Source: an uncultured Peptococcaceae bacterium
GTDB taxonomy: Bacteria; Bacillota; Dehalobacteriia; UBA4068; UBA4997
Direction: 5' to 3'
Assembly (NCBI GenBank): GCA_947626615.1
Contig: CANQSW010000001.1
Location: 1 to 48,272, forward strand
DNA length: 48,272 nt
Position 1 is the first letter of the stretch. Each line of letters begins with the position of its first letter. The notes beneath the pieces were generated by a model. It was not told where the DNA came from. It did no database searches and saw only the letters and a list, made by a program, of their open reading frames with translations. This document shows positions 8,398-15,189 of the stretch, piece after piece. The translations under genes and the position numbers were made by a program.

Positions 8398-8413
8398 TTC
8401 TACACCTCCCAGC

Positions 8414-8782
8414 CTAAAGCACTTCCGGCGCCAGAGAAACGATCTTCATAAAATCCTTATCTCTGAGCTCGCGGGCCACAGGGCCAAAAATTCTTGTGCC
8501 CCGGGGCTGGTTCTGATCGTTGATGATAACGCCGGTGTTCTCGTCGAAGCGGATATAAGAACCGTCCGGGCGTTTGATCTCTTTCTTGGTACGAACAACA
8601 ACGGCGCGCACAACGTCGCCTTTTTTGACCACGCCGCCGGGCGTTGCAACCTTAACGGAGCAGATAATGACATCGCCCACGGTCGCGTAACGACGGCGGG
8701 AACCGCCCAAAACCTTAATGCAGAGCAGTTCTTTGGCACCGGTATTGTCACCGACTTTTAATCTGGTTTCAGCCTGAATCAT
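8414..8782 (-). CDS. rplN: 50S ribosomal protein L14
   Basis: L14 (122 aa) forms an intersubunit bridge and is the docking site of the silencing factor RsfS. MIQAETRLKVGDNTGAKELL, the GDVIICSVKVATPGG stretch and the C-terminal FGPVARELRDKDFMKIVSLAPEVL are typical. Normal length. Confidence 0.98.
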   Translation of the reverse strand: MIQAETRLKVGDNTGAKELLCIKVLGGSRRRYATVGDVIICSVKVATPGGVVKKGDVVRAVVVRTKKEIKRPDGSYIRFDENTGVIINDQNQPRGTRIFGPVARELRDKDFMKIVSLAPEVL

Positions 8783-8815
8783 TAGAGGCCGCCCCCTTTC
8801 TTAAACTAAATCTGC

Positions 8816-9091
8816 TTAGATGATCGGAGCCTTTTCTACGATCGCAAGCAAGTTCCAGCGCTTATCCTTGGAAAGCGGTCTGGTCTCGACGATCTGCACT
8901 CTGTCTCCGATATGGGCTTCGTTGTTCTCATCGTGCGCTTTGTATTTTTTGCTGGCCAGCATGGTCTTACCATAAAGAGGATGAGCTACGCGAGTTTCCA
9001 CTTTAACCACGATGGTCTTATCCATTTTGTCCGAAACCACGACGCCGATCTGCGTCTTGCGGGTTTTTCTTGCAGTGTTGGTCACTTTCAT
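8816..9091 (-). CDS. rpsQ: 30S ribosomal protein S17
   Basis: S17 (91 aa), an OB-fold protein that binds 16S rRNA early in 30S assembly. The block KTQIGVVVSDKMDKTIVVKV and the later GDRVQIVETRPLSKDKRW motif are diagnostic. Between rpmC and rplN, with a GGAGGAG site before ATG 9091. Confidence 0.97.
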   Translation of the reverse strand: MKVTNTARKTRKTQIGVVVSDKMDKTIVVKVETRVAHPLYGKTMLASKKYKAHDENNEAHIGDRVQIVETRPLSKDKRWNLLAIVEKAPII

Positions 9092-9104
9092 GCTCCTCCT
9101 TTCC

Positions 9105-9308
9105 TTATGCTTCGGCCTGCTTCAGCTCTCTTTCACGGATAATGGTCTTCACCCGTGCCATGTCTTTCTTAACGTCTTTGATGCTGGAGGGGTTTTCCAG
9201 CTGACCGGTCGCGGCGCGGAAGCGCAGGTTGAAAAGCTCAACCTTCAGATCGGCGACCTTCTTCTGCAATTCGTCGTTGGACAAATCGCGGATCTCCTGT
9301 GCTTTCAT
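9105..9308 (-). CDS. rpmC: 50S ribosomal protein L29
   Basis: L29 (67 aa), a two-helix hairpin next to the peptide exit, where trigger factor and SRP dock. KAQEIRDLSNDELQKKVADLK and the C-terminal IKDVKKDMARVKTIIRERE match the family. Its ATG overlaps the rplP stop in a TAATG junction, implying coupled translation. Confidence 0.97.
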   Translation of the reverse strand: MKAQEIRDLSNDELQKKVADLKVELFNLRFRAATGQLENPSSIKDVKKDMARVKTIIRERELKQAEA

Positions 9309-9736
9309 TATGCCTCAGCCTCCCCTGCGTTTTCTCTCGCCACAAACTTGCACTTGATCGGCAGCTTGTGGGCGGCCAGGCGCATAGCTTCTCTGGCCAC
9401 TTCTTCGCTCACCCCGGCGATCTCGAACATGACCTTGCCGGGCTTCACCACCGCCACCCAGAACTCCGGAGCGCCTTTACCAGAACCCATACGGGTATCG
9501 GCCGGCTTTTTGGTCACGGGCTTATGCGGGAAAATTTTGATCCAAACCTGACCGCCACGCTTGATGTAACGGGTCATGGCGACACGGGCCGCCTCGATCT
9601 GACGGCTGGTGATCCAGCTGGCTTCCAGAGCCTGCAAGCCATATTCGCCATAAGCGACGTAATTGCCCTTGTGCGCCTCGCCGTTCATACGACCGCGGTG
9701 CTGGCGGCGGTATTTAACTCTCTTCGGCAATAACAT
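9308..9736 (-). CDS. rplP: 50S ribosomal protein L16
   Basis: L16 (142 aa) helps organise the A site and 5S rRNA. MLLPKRVKYRRQHRGRMNGE, the GGQVWIKIFPHKPVTKKPAD loop and GKGAPEFWVAVVKPG are family hallmarks. Its ATG follows the rpsC stop directly (TAAATG), with the SD inside rpsC. Confidence 0.98.
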   Translation of the reverse strand: MLLPKRVKYRRQHRGRMNGEAHKGNYVAYGEYGLQALEASWITSRQIEAARVAMTRYIKRGGQVWIKIFPHKPVTKKPADTRMGSGKGAPEFWVAVVKPGKVMFEIAGVSEEVAREAMRLAAHKLPIKCKFVARENAGEAEA

Positions 9737-10462
9737 TTATGCGCCCTCCTCCGTACCTCTTCTTCTGTTACGCGGGCGGGAAGGCCGGCGGTTGGGCCGC
9801 GCTTCCTCTTTCTTCTCCTCGGTCGGCAGCGGACGCCCGCCCAGGATCTCGCCCTTATAGATCCAGACCTTGATACCGATCTTGCCATAAGTGGTATCAG
9901 CCTCGGCAGTTGCGTAATCGATATCCGCACGCAGCGTGTGCAGCGGCACCTTGCCGTCGGACACCCACTCGGTGCGGGCGATCTCGGCGCCGCCCAGACG
10001 GCCGGAACACATGATCTTCACGCCCTCGGCGCCCATGCGCATGGTGCGGCCCATGGCCTGCTTCATAGCGCGGCGGAAGGCGATACGCTTCTCCAGCTGG
10101 GCGGCGATGTTCTCCGCCACCAGCTGAGCGTCCAGCTCGGGGCGTTTCACCTCGATGATGTTGAGGAAAACGTTCTTGCCGGTCATTTCTTTCAGCTGCA
10201 CGCGCAGCGCTTCCACGTCGGCGCCGTTGCGGCCGATCACCAAGCCGGGCTTGGCGGTGTGGATATTGATCTTGACGCGGTTAGCCGCCCGCTCGATCTC
10301 CAGGCAGGAGATACCGGTGTCATATAATTTTTTCTTCAGGAACTGGCGGATCTTGTGATCCTCCAGCAGATATTCGGAAAACTGCTTGTCAGCGTACCAA
10401 CGGGAATCCCAGTTTTTGATAACGCCGACGCGAAGTCCCTTGGGATTGACTTTCTGTCCCAC
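9737..10462 (-). CDS. rpsC: 30S ribosomal protein S3
   Basis: S3 (241 aa) lines the mRNA entry tunnel and has helicase-related function. MGQKVNPKGLRVGVIKNWDS, the KH-domain segment PGLVIGRNGADVEALRVQL and the C-terminal KVWIYKGEILGGRPLP block are conserved. The last 30 residues are a basic Arg/Pro-rich tail. It starts 3 bases after rplV. Confidence 0.98.
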   Translation of the reverse strand: MGQKVNPKGLRVGVIKNWDSRWYADKQFSEYLLEDHKIRQFLKKKLYDTGISCLEIERAANRVKINIHTAKPGLVIGRNGADVEALRVQLKEMTGKNVFLNIIEVKRPELDAQLVAENIAAQLEKRIAFRRAMKQAMGRTMRMGAEGVKIMCSGRLGGAEIARTEWVSDGKVPLHTLRADIDYATAEADTTYGKIGIKVWIYKGEILGGRPLPTEEKKEEARPNRRPSRPRNRRRGTEEGA

Positions 10463-10465
10463 AGC

Positions 10466-10807
10466 TTAAGCCTCCTCTCTTTCCGCCACCACCACGGTAA
10501 CGTGGCTGGTGCGATGTACCATACGGTCCGCACGACCCTGCGCTCTCGGCTTGATGCGCTTGATCGACGGCCCCTGGTCAATGATCGCGCCCTTAACGAT
10601 GAGCTTTTCTCTATCCAGCCCCAGATTGTTTTCAGCGTTGGCTGCTGCTGAGAGCATCACTTTACTGATAACGCCGGCGGCCTTGTTGGGTGTGTAACGG
10701 AGAATGGCTTGTGCTTCCTGTATATCCTTACCCTTGATCAGATCGGCCACCAAACGGGCCTTTCTGGGGGACATACGAACATATTTGGCAATGGCTTTTG
10801 CCTCCAT
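10466..10807 (-). CDS. rplV: 50S ribosomal protein L22
   Basis: L22 (113 aa); its beta-hairpin lines the peptide exit tunnel where macrolides bind. AKYVRMSPRKARLVADLIKG and the hairpin/C-terminal IKRIKPRAQGRADRMVHRTSH are typical. Normal length, located between rpsS and rpsC. Confidence 0.98.
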   Translation of the reverse strand: MEAKAIAKYVRMSPRKARLVADLIKGKDIQEAQAILRYTPNKAAGVISKVMLSAAANAENNLGLDREKLIVKGAIIDQGPSIKRIKPRAQGRADRMVHRTSHVTVVVAEREEA

Positions 10808-10839
10808 TAAAAACTACCCCCTCTCGGTGTCAATATCGC

Positions 10840-11124
10840 TTATTTCGCCTTGGAACCTTTTTCCACCAGAGAGCCGTGGCCGCGGTAACGGCGGGTCAAA
10901 ACGAACTCGCCCAGCTTATGGCCAACCATATCTTCGGTGATATATACGGGAACGTGCTTTCTGCCGTCATGCAGCGCAATAGTGTGCCCGACCATCTGCG
11001 GGAAAATTGTGGAACGGCGGCTCCAGCTTTTGATGACCTTTTTATCGCCGCTTTCGTTCATGGCTTCGATTCTCGCCAGCAGTCTTTCTTCACAATAAGG
11101 TCCTTTTTTCAACGATCTGCCCAT
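10840..11124 (-). CDS. rpsS: 30S ribosomal protein S19
   Basis: S19 (94 aa) in the 30S head, paired with S13. MGRSLKKGPYCEERLLARIE, IKSWSRRSTIFPQMVGHTIA and the C-terminal GHKLGEFVLTRRYRGHGS motif identify it. GGAGG site before ATG 11124. Confidence 0.98.
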   Translation of the reverse strand: MGRSLKKGPYCEERLLARIEAMNESGDKKVIKSWSRRSTIFPQMVGHTIALHDGRKHVPVYITEDMVGHKLGEFVLTRRYRGHGSLVEKGSKAK

Positions 11125-11148
11125 GAAGCATATCCTCCTTCCACAATA

Positions 11149-11976
11149 TTACTTCGTGCGACGACGAACGATCAGCTTGTTGGAATTCTTCTTCTTGTCC
11201 CTCGTCTTCACGCCCAAAGCGGGTTTGCCCCAAGGAGTGACGGGGTTGCGGCCCACCGGGGAGCGGCCTTCGCCGCCGCCGTGCGGGTGATCGCAGGGGT
11301 TCATCACGACGCCGCGGTTGGCGGGGCGAACGCCCAGCCAGCGGTTGCGGCCGGCCTTACCCAGGTTGATGTTCACCTGGTCGGCGTTGCCGATGACGCC
11401 GATGGTGGCTTTGCAGCCGATCGGCACCTGACGCATCTCGCCGGAAGGCAGACGCAGCGTGGCGTATTTTTCCAACTTAGCCATCAGCTGTACGGAAGAA
11501 CCGGCGGAACGCGCGATCCTGGCGCCGCAGCCGGGCAGCATTTCCACGTTGTGCACCACAGTGCCGACCGGGATATTGGCCAGCGGCAGCGCGTTGCCGG
11601 TCTTGATATCGACGTCCGTGCCGGAGAACAGCACGTCGCCCACCTTCAAGCCCTGCGGCGCGATGATGTAGCGCTTCTCGCCGTCGGCGTAGTGCAGCAG
11701 AGCGATATTGGCGGTGCGGTTCGGGTCGTATTCGATCGTGGCGACCTTGGCCGGGATACCGTCCTTATCACGCTTAAAATCAATAATGCGGTACATTCTC
11801 TTATGCCCGCCGCCCTTATGCCGGGTGGTCAGACGCCCCTGGTTGTTGCGGCCGCCGGTTTTGGTCAGCGGGGCCAGCAGAGAGCGCTCCGGCGTGGCGC
11901 AGGTGATCTCCTCAAAGGCAGATACCGTCATGCCGCGGCGACCGGGCGAAGTGGGCTTATAAACCTTAATAGCCAT
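11149..11976 (-). CDS. rplB: 50S ribosomal protein L2
   Basis: L2 (275 aa) is needed for subunit joining and peptidyl-transferase assembly. KVYKPTSPGRRGMT at the N-terminus and the C-terminal MNPCDHPHGGGEGRSPVGRN block, with its essential histidine, are diagnostic. ATG 11976 is 8 bases from GGGAGG and is preferred over the in-frame TTG at 11982. Confidence 0.98.
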   Translation of the reverse strand: MAIKVYKPTSPGRRGMTVSAFEEITCATPERSLLAPLTKTGGRNNQGRLTTRHKGGGHKRMYRIIDFKRDKDGIPAKVATIEYDPNRTANIALLHYADGEKRYIIAPQGLKVGDVLFSGTDVDIKTGNALPLANIPVGTVVHNVEMLPGCGARIARSAGSSVQLMAKLEKYATLRLPSGEMRQVPIGCKATIGVIGNADQVNINLGKAGRNRWLGVRPANRGVVMNPCDHPHGGGEGRSPVGRNPVTPWGKPALGVKTRDKKKNSNKLIVRRRTK

Positions 11977-11994
11977 TTGCAATACCTCCCTTTA

Positions 11995-12282
11995 TCAAAG
12001 ACCGGAGAACATTTCGATGGAGTCGCCCTCACGGAGGGTCACCACTGCTTTTTTCACATCGGGTCTTTTGCCGGTGTAACGGCCCATCGTCTTGGTCTTT
12101 CCCTTGACTATCCGGGTAGTTACATCTACGACCTTCACCTTAAAGGCTTCTTCTACTGCGTGCGCGATCTCGATCTTGTTCGCGTCTTTCGCCACGATGA
12201 AGGTGTATTTATTCTCCTCGATCATTGCGATAGTTTTTTCCGAAATCATAGGTTTAACTAAAACGTCACAATAATTACGCAT
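11995..12282 (-). CDS. rplW: 50S ribosomal protein L23
   Basis: L23 (95 aa) lies at the exit tunnel rim. VLVKPMISEKTIAMIEENKY, the KIEIAHAVEEAFKVKVVDV segment and the extended loop TRIVKGKTKTMGRYTGKRPD are typical. It overlaps the end of rplD by 8 bases. Confidence 0.97.
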   Translation of the reverse strand: MRNYCDVLVKPMISEKTIAMIEENKYTFIVAKDANKIEIAHAVEEAFKVKVVDVTTRIVKGKTKTMGRYTGKRPDVKKAVVTLREGDSIEMFSGL

Positions 12283-12901
12283 TAGTCAGCACCTCCTCCA
12301 GGCGAGCCACAGCATCCTTTGTAAGGATCAGCTTTTTGTGGTTCAGCACATTATAAGTGTTGACGCCAGTCACGTTTATCGCCTCAACACCCACGATATT
12401 GCGAGCGGATTTGATCACGTTCTCATGTTCGCCGGCAAAAACTACCAGCGCATTTGCTGCGTCGAAATGGCCCAAAACGTTCAGCATATCCTTGGTCTTG
12501 GGAGCGGCGAAATCGATCTTATCCAAAACGATCAACTCACCAGCCTGCTGCTTCGCCGTCAATGCCGAAGCCAGCGCGATGCGGCGTTGTTTGCGCGGCA
12601 TCTTGAACCCATAGGATCGGGGGGTCGGCGCAAAGATCACGCCGCCGTGACGCCAAATCGGGCTACGGCTGCTACCGCTTCTGGCATGGCCGGTACCCTT
12701 CTGACGCCAGGGTTTTCTGCCGCCGCCGGAAACTTCGCTTCTGGTTTTAGCTTTCTGCGTGCCTTGTCTGCAGCTAGCCAGATACAACACGACTGCCTGA
12801 TGCATCAGACCTTCGTTGATCTCGCGGTCAAACACAGCAGAGTTCAGTTCCAGAGTTTCTACCGCGTCGCCTTCCATGTTATAAACTTGCACGTTAGTCA
12901 T
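12275..12901 (-). CDS. rplD: 50S ribosomal protein L4
   Basis: L4 (208 aa) lines the exit tunnel with its extended loop; in enterobacteria it also represses the S10 operon. The loop GGGRKPWRQKGTGHARSGSS and the segment IWRHGGVIFAPTPRSYGFK are diagnostic. Whether it self-regulates here is not shown by the sequence. Confidence 0.98.
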   Translation of the reverse strand: MTNVQVYNMEGDAVETLELNSAVFDREINEGLMHQAVVLYLASCRQGTQKAKTRSEVSGGGRKPWRQKGTGHARSGSSRSPIWRHGGVIFAPTPRSYGFKMPRKQRRIALASALTAKQQAGELIVLDKIDFAAPKTKDMLNVLGHFDAANALVVFAGEHENVIKSARNIVGVEAINVTGVNTYNVLNHKKLILTKDAVARLEEVLTNA

Positions 12902-12922
12902 CTTTTGCCCTCCTCTCTTGCC

Positions 12923-13549
12923 TTACTGGGCAGATTTAACGGCAGACTTGACATAAACCAGGCCTTTCTTCGGACCGGGTATAGCACCCTTTACGAGCAG
13001 CAGGTTCTTGTCAGCGTCTACACGCACGATTTCCAGATTTTGTACAGTCACACGACCACCGCCCAACTGACCGGGAGCACGTTTGCCCTTAAAAGTACGG
13101 GCAGGGCCTTTAGCGCCGGAAGAAGCCGGACGACGATGGTTTTTACTGCCGTGGCTCATAGGCCCGCGGCTGAAATGCCACCGTTTGATCGCACCGGCGA
13201 AACCTTTGCCTTTGGAAGTACCTTCGACATCGATCTTTTCACCGGCGGTGAATATATCAACCTTAAATTCCTGTCCCGGCTGATATTCGGCAGCGTTTTC
13301 CACACGCATTTCCTTGAGATAACGCAGCGGAGTAACACCGCTTTTGGTAAAGTGGCCAACCTGAGGCTTGGTGCCTTTTTTCAGTTCGCCATAGCCGATC
13401 TGTACGGCCTCATAGCCATCAGTAGCAGCAGTCTTGATCTGTGTGACCACGCAAGGACCTGCTTCGATGACCGTAACAGGAATCAGTCTACCATCTTCAG
13501 TAAAAATCTGGCTCATCGCCAATTTTTTACCAATAAGCATTTTTGGCAT
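12923..13549 (-). CDS. rplC: 50S ribosomal protein L3
   Basis: L3 (208 aa) initiates 50S assembly. MLIGKKLAMSQIFTEDGRLI, GFAGAIKRWHFSRGPMSHGS and the Gln-containing methylation-loop region GQLGGGRVTVQNLEIVRVD are conserved. A structured 130-base spacer separates it from the upstream rpsJ. Confidence 0.98.
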   Translation of the reverse strand: MPKMLIGKKLAMSQIFTEDGRLIPVTVIEAGPCVVTQIKTAATDGYEAVQIGYGELKKGTKPQVGHFTKSGVTPLRYLKEMRVENAAEYQPGQEFKVDIFTAGEKIDVEGTSKGKGFAGAIKRWHFSRGPMSHGSKNHRRPASSGAKGPARTFKGKRAPGQLGGGRVTVQNLEIVRVDADKNLLLVKGAIPGPKKGLVYVKSAVKSAQ

Positions 13550-13679
13550 TTTAACACCTCCAAATATTCAAAATCGAGTTACGGCCATGCCAGAGCCGCA
13601 TTGCTCGAAGCCTTGCAAGAAGCGCATTTGTCATTAACACGATTCCGTGTGTTTCATTTTTAGCAAGGCTTATTACCCA
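13550..13679 (-). promoter_or_regulatory. Structured rpsJ-rplC spacer RNA
   Basis: This 130-base spacer is unusually long for the operon. A perfect 9-bp inverted repeat (GCAAGGCTT arm at 13663-13671, AAGCCTTGC arm at 13608-13616) closes a 46-base loop containing a second hairpin (AACACG / CGTGT near 13636-13650). No promoter or U-tract terminator was seen. It may be an RNA processing or protein-binding site (inference). Confidence 0.45.
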
Positions 13680-13988
13680 TCAAAGTTTGATGTCGATCTC
13701 AATGCCGGCGGGAAGATCCAGGTGCATAAAAGAATCGACCGTCTTCTGTGTGGGCTCAAGAATGTCAATCAGGCGCTTGTGCGTGCGCATTTCGAACTGT
13801 TCACGCGAATCCTTATTGACATGGGGAGAGCGCAAAATGGTGTAGATGTTTTTCTCAGTGGGCAACGGGATCGGCCCGGACACCTTTGCGCCAGTCCGTT
13901 TGGCTGTTTCCACGATCTGAGCTGCAGATACATCCAACAGCTTGTGGTCATAAGCCTTCAGACGGATACGGATTTTTTGTTGCGACAT
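13680..13988 (-). CDS. rpsJ: 30S ribosomal protein S10
   Basis: S10 (102 aa), also the transcription factor NusE. MSQQKIRIRLKAYDHKLLDV and the C-terminal HLDLPAGIEIDIKL are canonical. An upstream in-frame extension exists, but ATG 13988 follows AGGAGG at standard spacing and begins the conserved sequence. It is the first gene of the long S10-spc-alpha transcription unit here. Confidence 0.98.
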   Translation of the reverse strand: MSQQKIRIRLKAYDHKLLDVSAAQIVETAKRTGAKVSGPIPLPTEKNIYTILRSPHVNKDSREQFEMRTHKRLIDILEPTQKTVDSFMHLDLPAGIEIDIKL

Positions 13989-14126
13989 TGTTTTACCTCC
14001 TTTTCGCTCGTATTGCTTACGAACTGGCTCGGCGAGAAAACCCCCATGGAGCAGGCATACCTCCACGCGGCAACCTCTCGCGTCATCGCTTGTTACTTGC
14101 TTGGTTCACAAGCTGAACCAAAATAT
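13989..14126 (-). promoter_or_regulatory. 5' leader of the S10 operon
   Basis: Untranslated leader of about 130 bases between the predicted start point and rpsJ. Its first bases form a perfect 8-bp hairpin (14101-14121, TTGGTTCA / TGAACCAA, 5-base loop), which would protect the 5' end of the transcript. Further short GC-rich pairings (ACGCG/CGCGT) follow. The in-frame extension upstream of rpsJ is not treated as coding. Confidence 0.5.
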
Positions 14127-14156
14127 ATGATACCACAATACCAGTAGCTATTGCAA
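14127..14156 (-). promoter_or_regulatory. Predicted S10 operon promoter
   Basis: On the minus strand TTGCAA (14151-14156), 18 bases, then TATCAT (14127-14132) with an extended TGG immediately before the -10. This sigma-A-like promoter precedes rpsJ and lies after the DUF2798 gene stop, so the ribosomal operon can start independently of the inserted block. Confidence 0.6.
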
Positions 14157-14243
14157 GACTTTTTTATAGATTTTTTACCCTTTTTTACGATTTTTTAGCA
14201 GCCTCATTTGCAAGAGTAAATTCCACCTTAAACCTTAACAGTA

Positions 14244-14711
14244 TCAAACAGCATGTCTTTGCCCAATATGGTTCTTTGTCATCCAACTGACCAAAAAACG
14301 TACTGCCGGTCCGGCAGCTAAGATCTGCCATGATAAAGCCATCGGAGCATTCATAAGCACAGTCAGGCCCCAGACCTGTAAAAACTGTGTCTGCAGGCCG
14401 CCTTTGAAAACAAATACCGCAACTAGGCTCATGGCCGGGCACATGAACAGCACCGTACAAAGTTGACGTAACAATATCATGCTATGCGGTGGATACTCCC
14501 TGCCATGTGTCAACTTGTTTTGTAACCAGCCGGCTGCCGGCCCGCCAAAGCAGGTTTGCAAGACTATAACTGTAGGCACCAAATAAATTACTTCCCACGT
14601 AGGCAACAACAGATCAGCTGTTAGAGAGCCTTGACGCAGCGCCCCATTATAGACCTCCATGCCGTAAACCATAAAGATCGCCATCAACACAACAAATACT
14701 TTTTTTTGCAT
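14244..14711 (-). CDS. DUF2798-like membrane protein
   Basis: A 155-aa hydrophobic protein with about four membrane segments arranged as two similar halves (VVLMAIFMVYGMEVYNGALR near the start; QVWGLTVLMNAPMALSWQIL near residue 125). Conserved-looking Asn, Trp and Pro positions resemble the DUF2798 family, whose function is unknown. The start has GGAGG at 8 bases. It has its own consensus promoter and a terminator-bearing leader, so it is probably regulated separately from rpsJ, about 180 bases downstream. Confidence 0.7.
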   Translation of the reverse strand: MQKKVFVVLMAIFMVYGMEVYNGALRQGSLTADLLLPTWEVIYLVPTVIVLQTCFGGPAAGWLQNKLTHGREYPPHSMILLRQLCTVLFMCPAMSLVAVFVFKGGLQTQFLQVWGLTVLMNAPMALSWQILAAGPAVRFLVSWMTKNHIGQRHAV

Positions 14712-14732
14712 TTTTTACCTCCGTTTTGCCGC

Positions 14733-14781
14733 AAAAAAAGCGCAGCCCGGTTTTGAACCCGGACTTACGCTCTAGCTGCAC
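14733..14781 (-). terminator. Leader hairpin with U-tract (candidate attenuator)
   Basis: In the leader of the DUF2798 gene, GTGCAGC pairs with GCTGCGC (one G-U), with an inner CCGG/CCGG stem and an 8-base loop GTTCAAAA, directly followed by seven U residues (14733-14739). This is the form of an intrinsic terminator placed between a promoter and its gene, hence a likely attenuation or riboswitch-type control point. The inner part resembles a tRNA T-arm loop (TTCAA). Confidence 0.6.
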
Positions 14782-14806
14782 AGTTCGTTATTAATTTGCA
14801 TTACAT

Positions 14807-14835
14807 ATTATAGGTAGAAAAATTGTAAAAGTCAA
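14807..14835 (-). promoter_or_regulatory. Promoter of the DUF2798 gene
   Basis: TTGACT (14830-14835), 17-base spacer, TATAAT (14807-14812) on the minus strand. The -35 box directly abuts the U-tract end of repeat copy A. Transcription would start near 14800, leaving a leader of about 90 bases before ATG 14711. Confidence 0.8.
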
Positions 14836-14837
14836 GA

Positions 14838-14912
14838 AAAAAAGAGAGAAGTATCAGCCTGATCCCTCGGCGACACAGGCATTCTCTTCTCTCTTAAATA
14901 CTTAAAGGTTAC
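14838..14912 (-). repeat. 75-bp direct repeat, copy A
   Basis: Identical over 75 bases to 30085-30159. Read on the minus strand it holds the stem AAGAGAGAAG/CTTCTCTCTT around an inner GCCTG/CAGGC hairpin with GUCGCCGAGGG in its loop, ending in six U residues. It thus acts at least as a terminator. The flanks are unrelated at the two sites, so the repeat boundaries are sharp. Confidence 0.9.
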
Positions 14913-15189
14913 CTTATGTTGTTTATGGCAATTAATTCTAAGAGTATTATCATAGGTTCATCAAGTGCTGTTTTGCCGTGCTTTTGCTTTGTCCGTCAAC
15001 GGAATAATTGCACCTGCAGAATCTAGCATAACACCTAGCCGTTGATTTAAACGACTCTAAAAGCATAAGCCCTCAGAAAAGGGTTTATTCCTTTTTCGAG
15101 GGCTATACTGATATTAGCAGATATCGAACTATTTTGCAAAAAAACAACGTTCAGCATGCTTCGATAGCAGCTTTTCTGTATCTTTAGAT
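14913..15189. other. Intergenic region before repeat copy A
   Basis: With 14712-14912 this makes a 478-base gene-free stretch. The 14913-15067 part holds no recognisable gene or clear promoter; the terminator hairpin of the SLH-CAP gene occupies 15068-15104. Confidence 0.5.
15068..15104 (-). terminator. Terminator of the SLH-CAP gene
   Basis: AGCCCTC/GAGGGCT outer stem plus AAAAGG/CCTTTT inner stem, about 85 bases downstream of the SLH-CAP stop. The U-tract on the minus side is weak (TATGCTTTT), so efficiency is uncertain. Confidence 0.6.

Noticed and set aside
13989..14066. N-terminal extension of S10 by 26 residues
   Set aside because: The internal ATG at 13988 has the AGGAGG site and begins the conserved S10 sequence; the extension is untranslated leader.
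14185..14460. 91-aa frame inside the DUF2798 gene
   Set aside because: Different frame of a clearly hydrophobic coding gene; Cys/Arg-rich random composition.
14740..14781. Possible tRNA gene, because of a T-arm-like loop
   Set aside because: Only a T-arm-like hairpin is present; no acceptor stem, anticodon arm or CCA, and it is followed by a U-tract.
14838..14912. A known riboswitch class (lysine, glycine, c-di-AMP, SAM) in the 75-bp repeat
   Set aside because: The conserved cores of these classes are not present; only short fragments such as GCCGAGGG resemble them.
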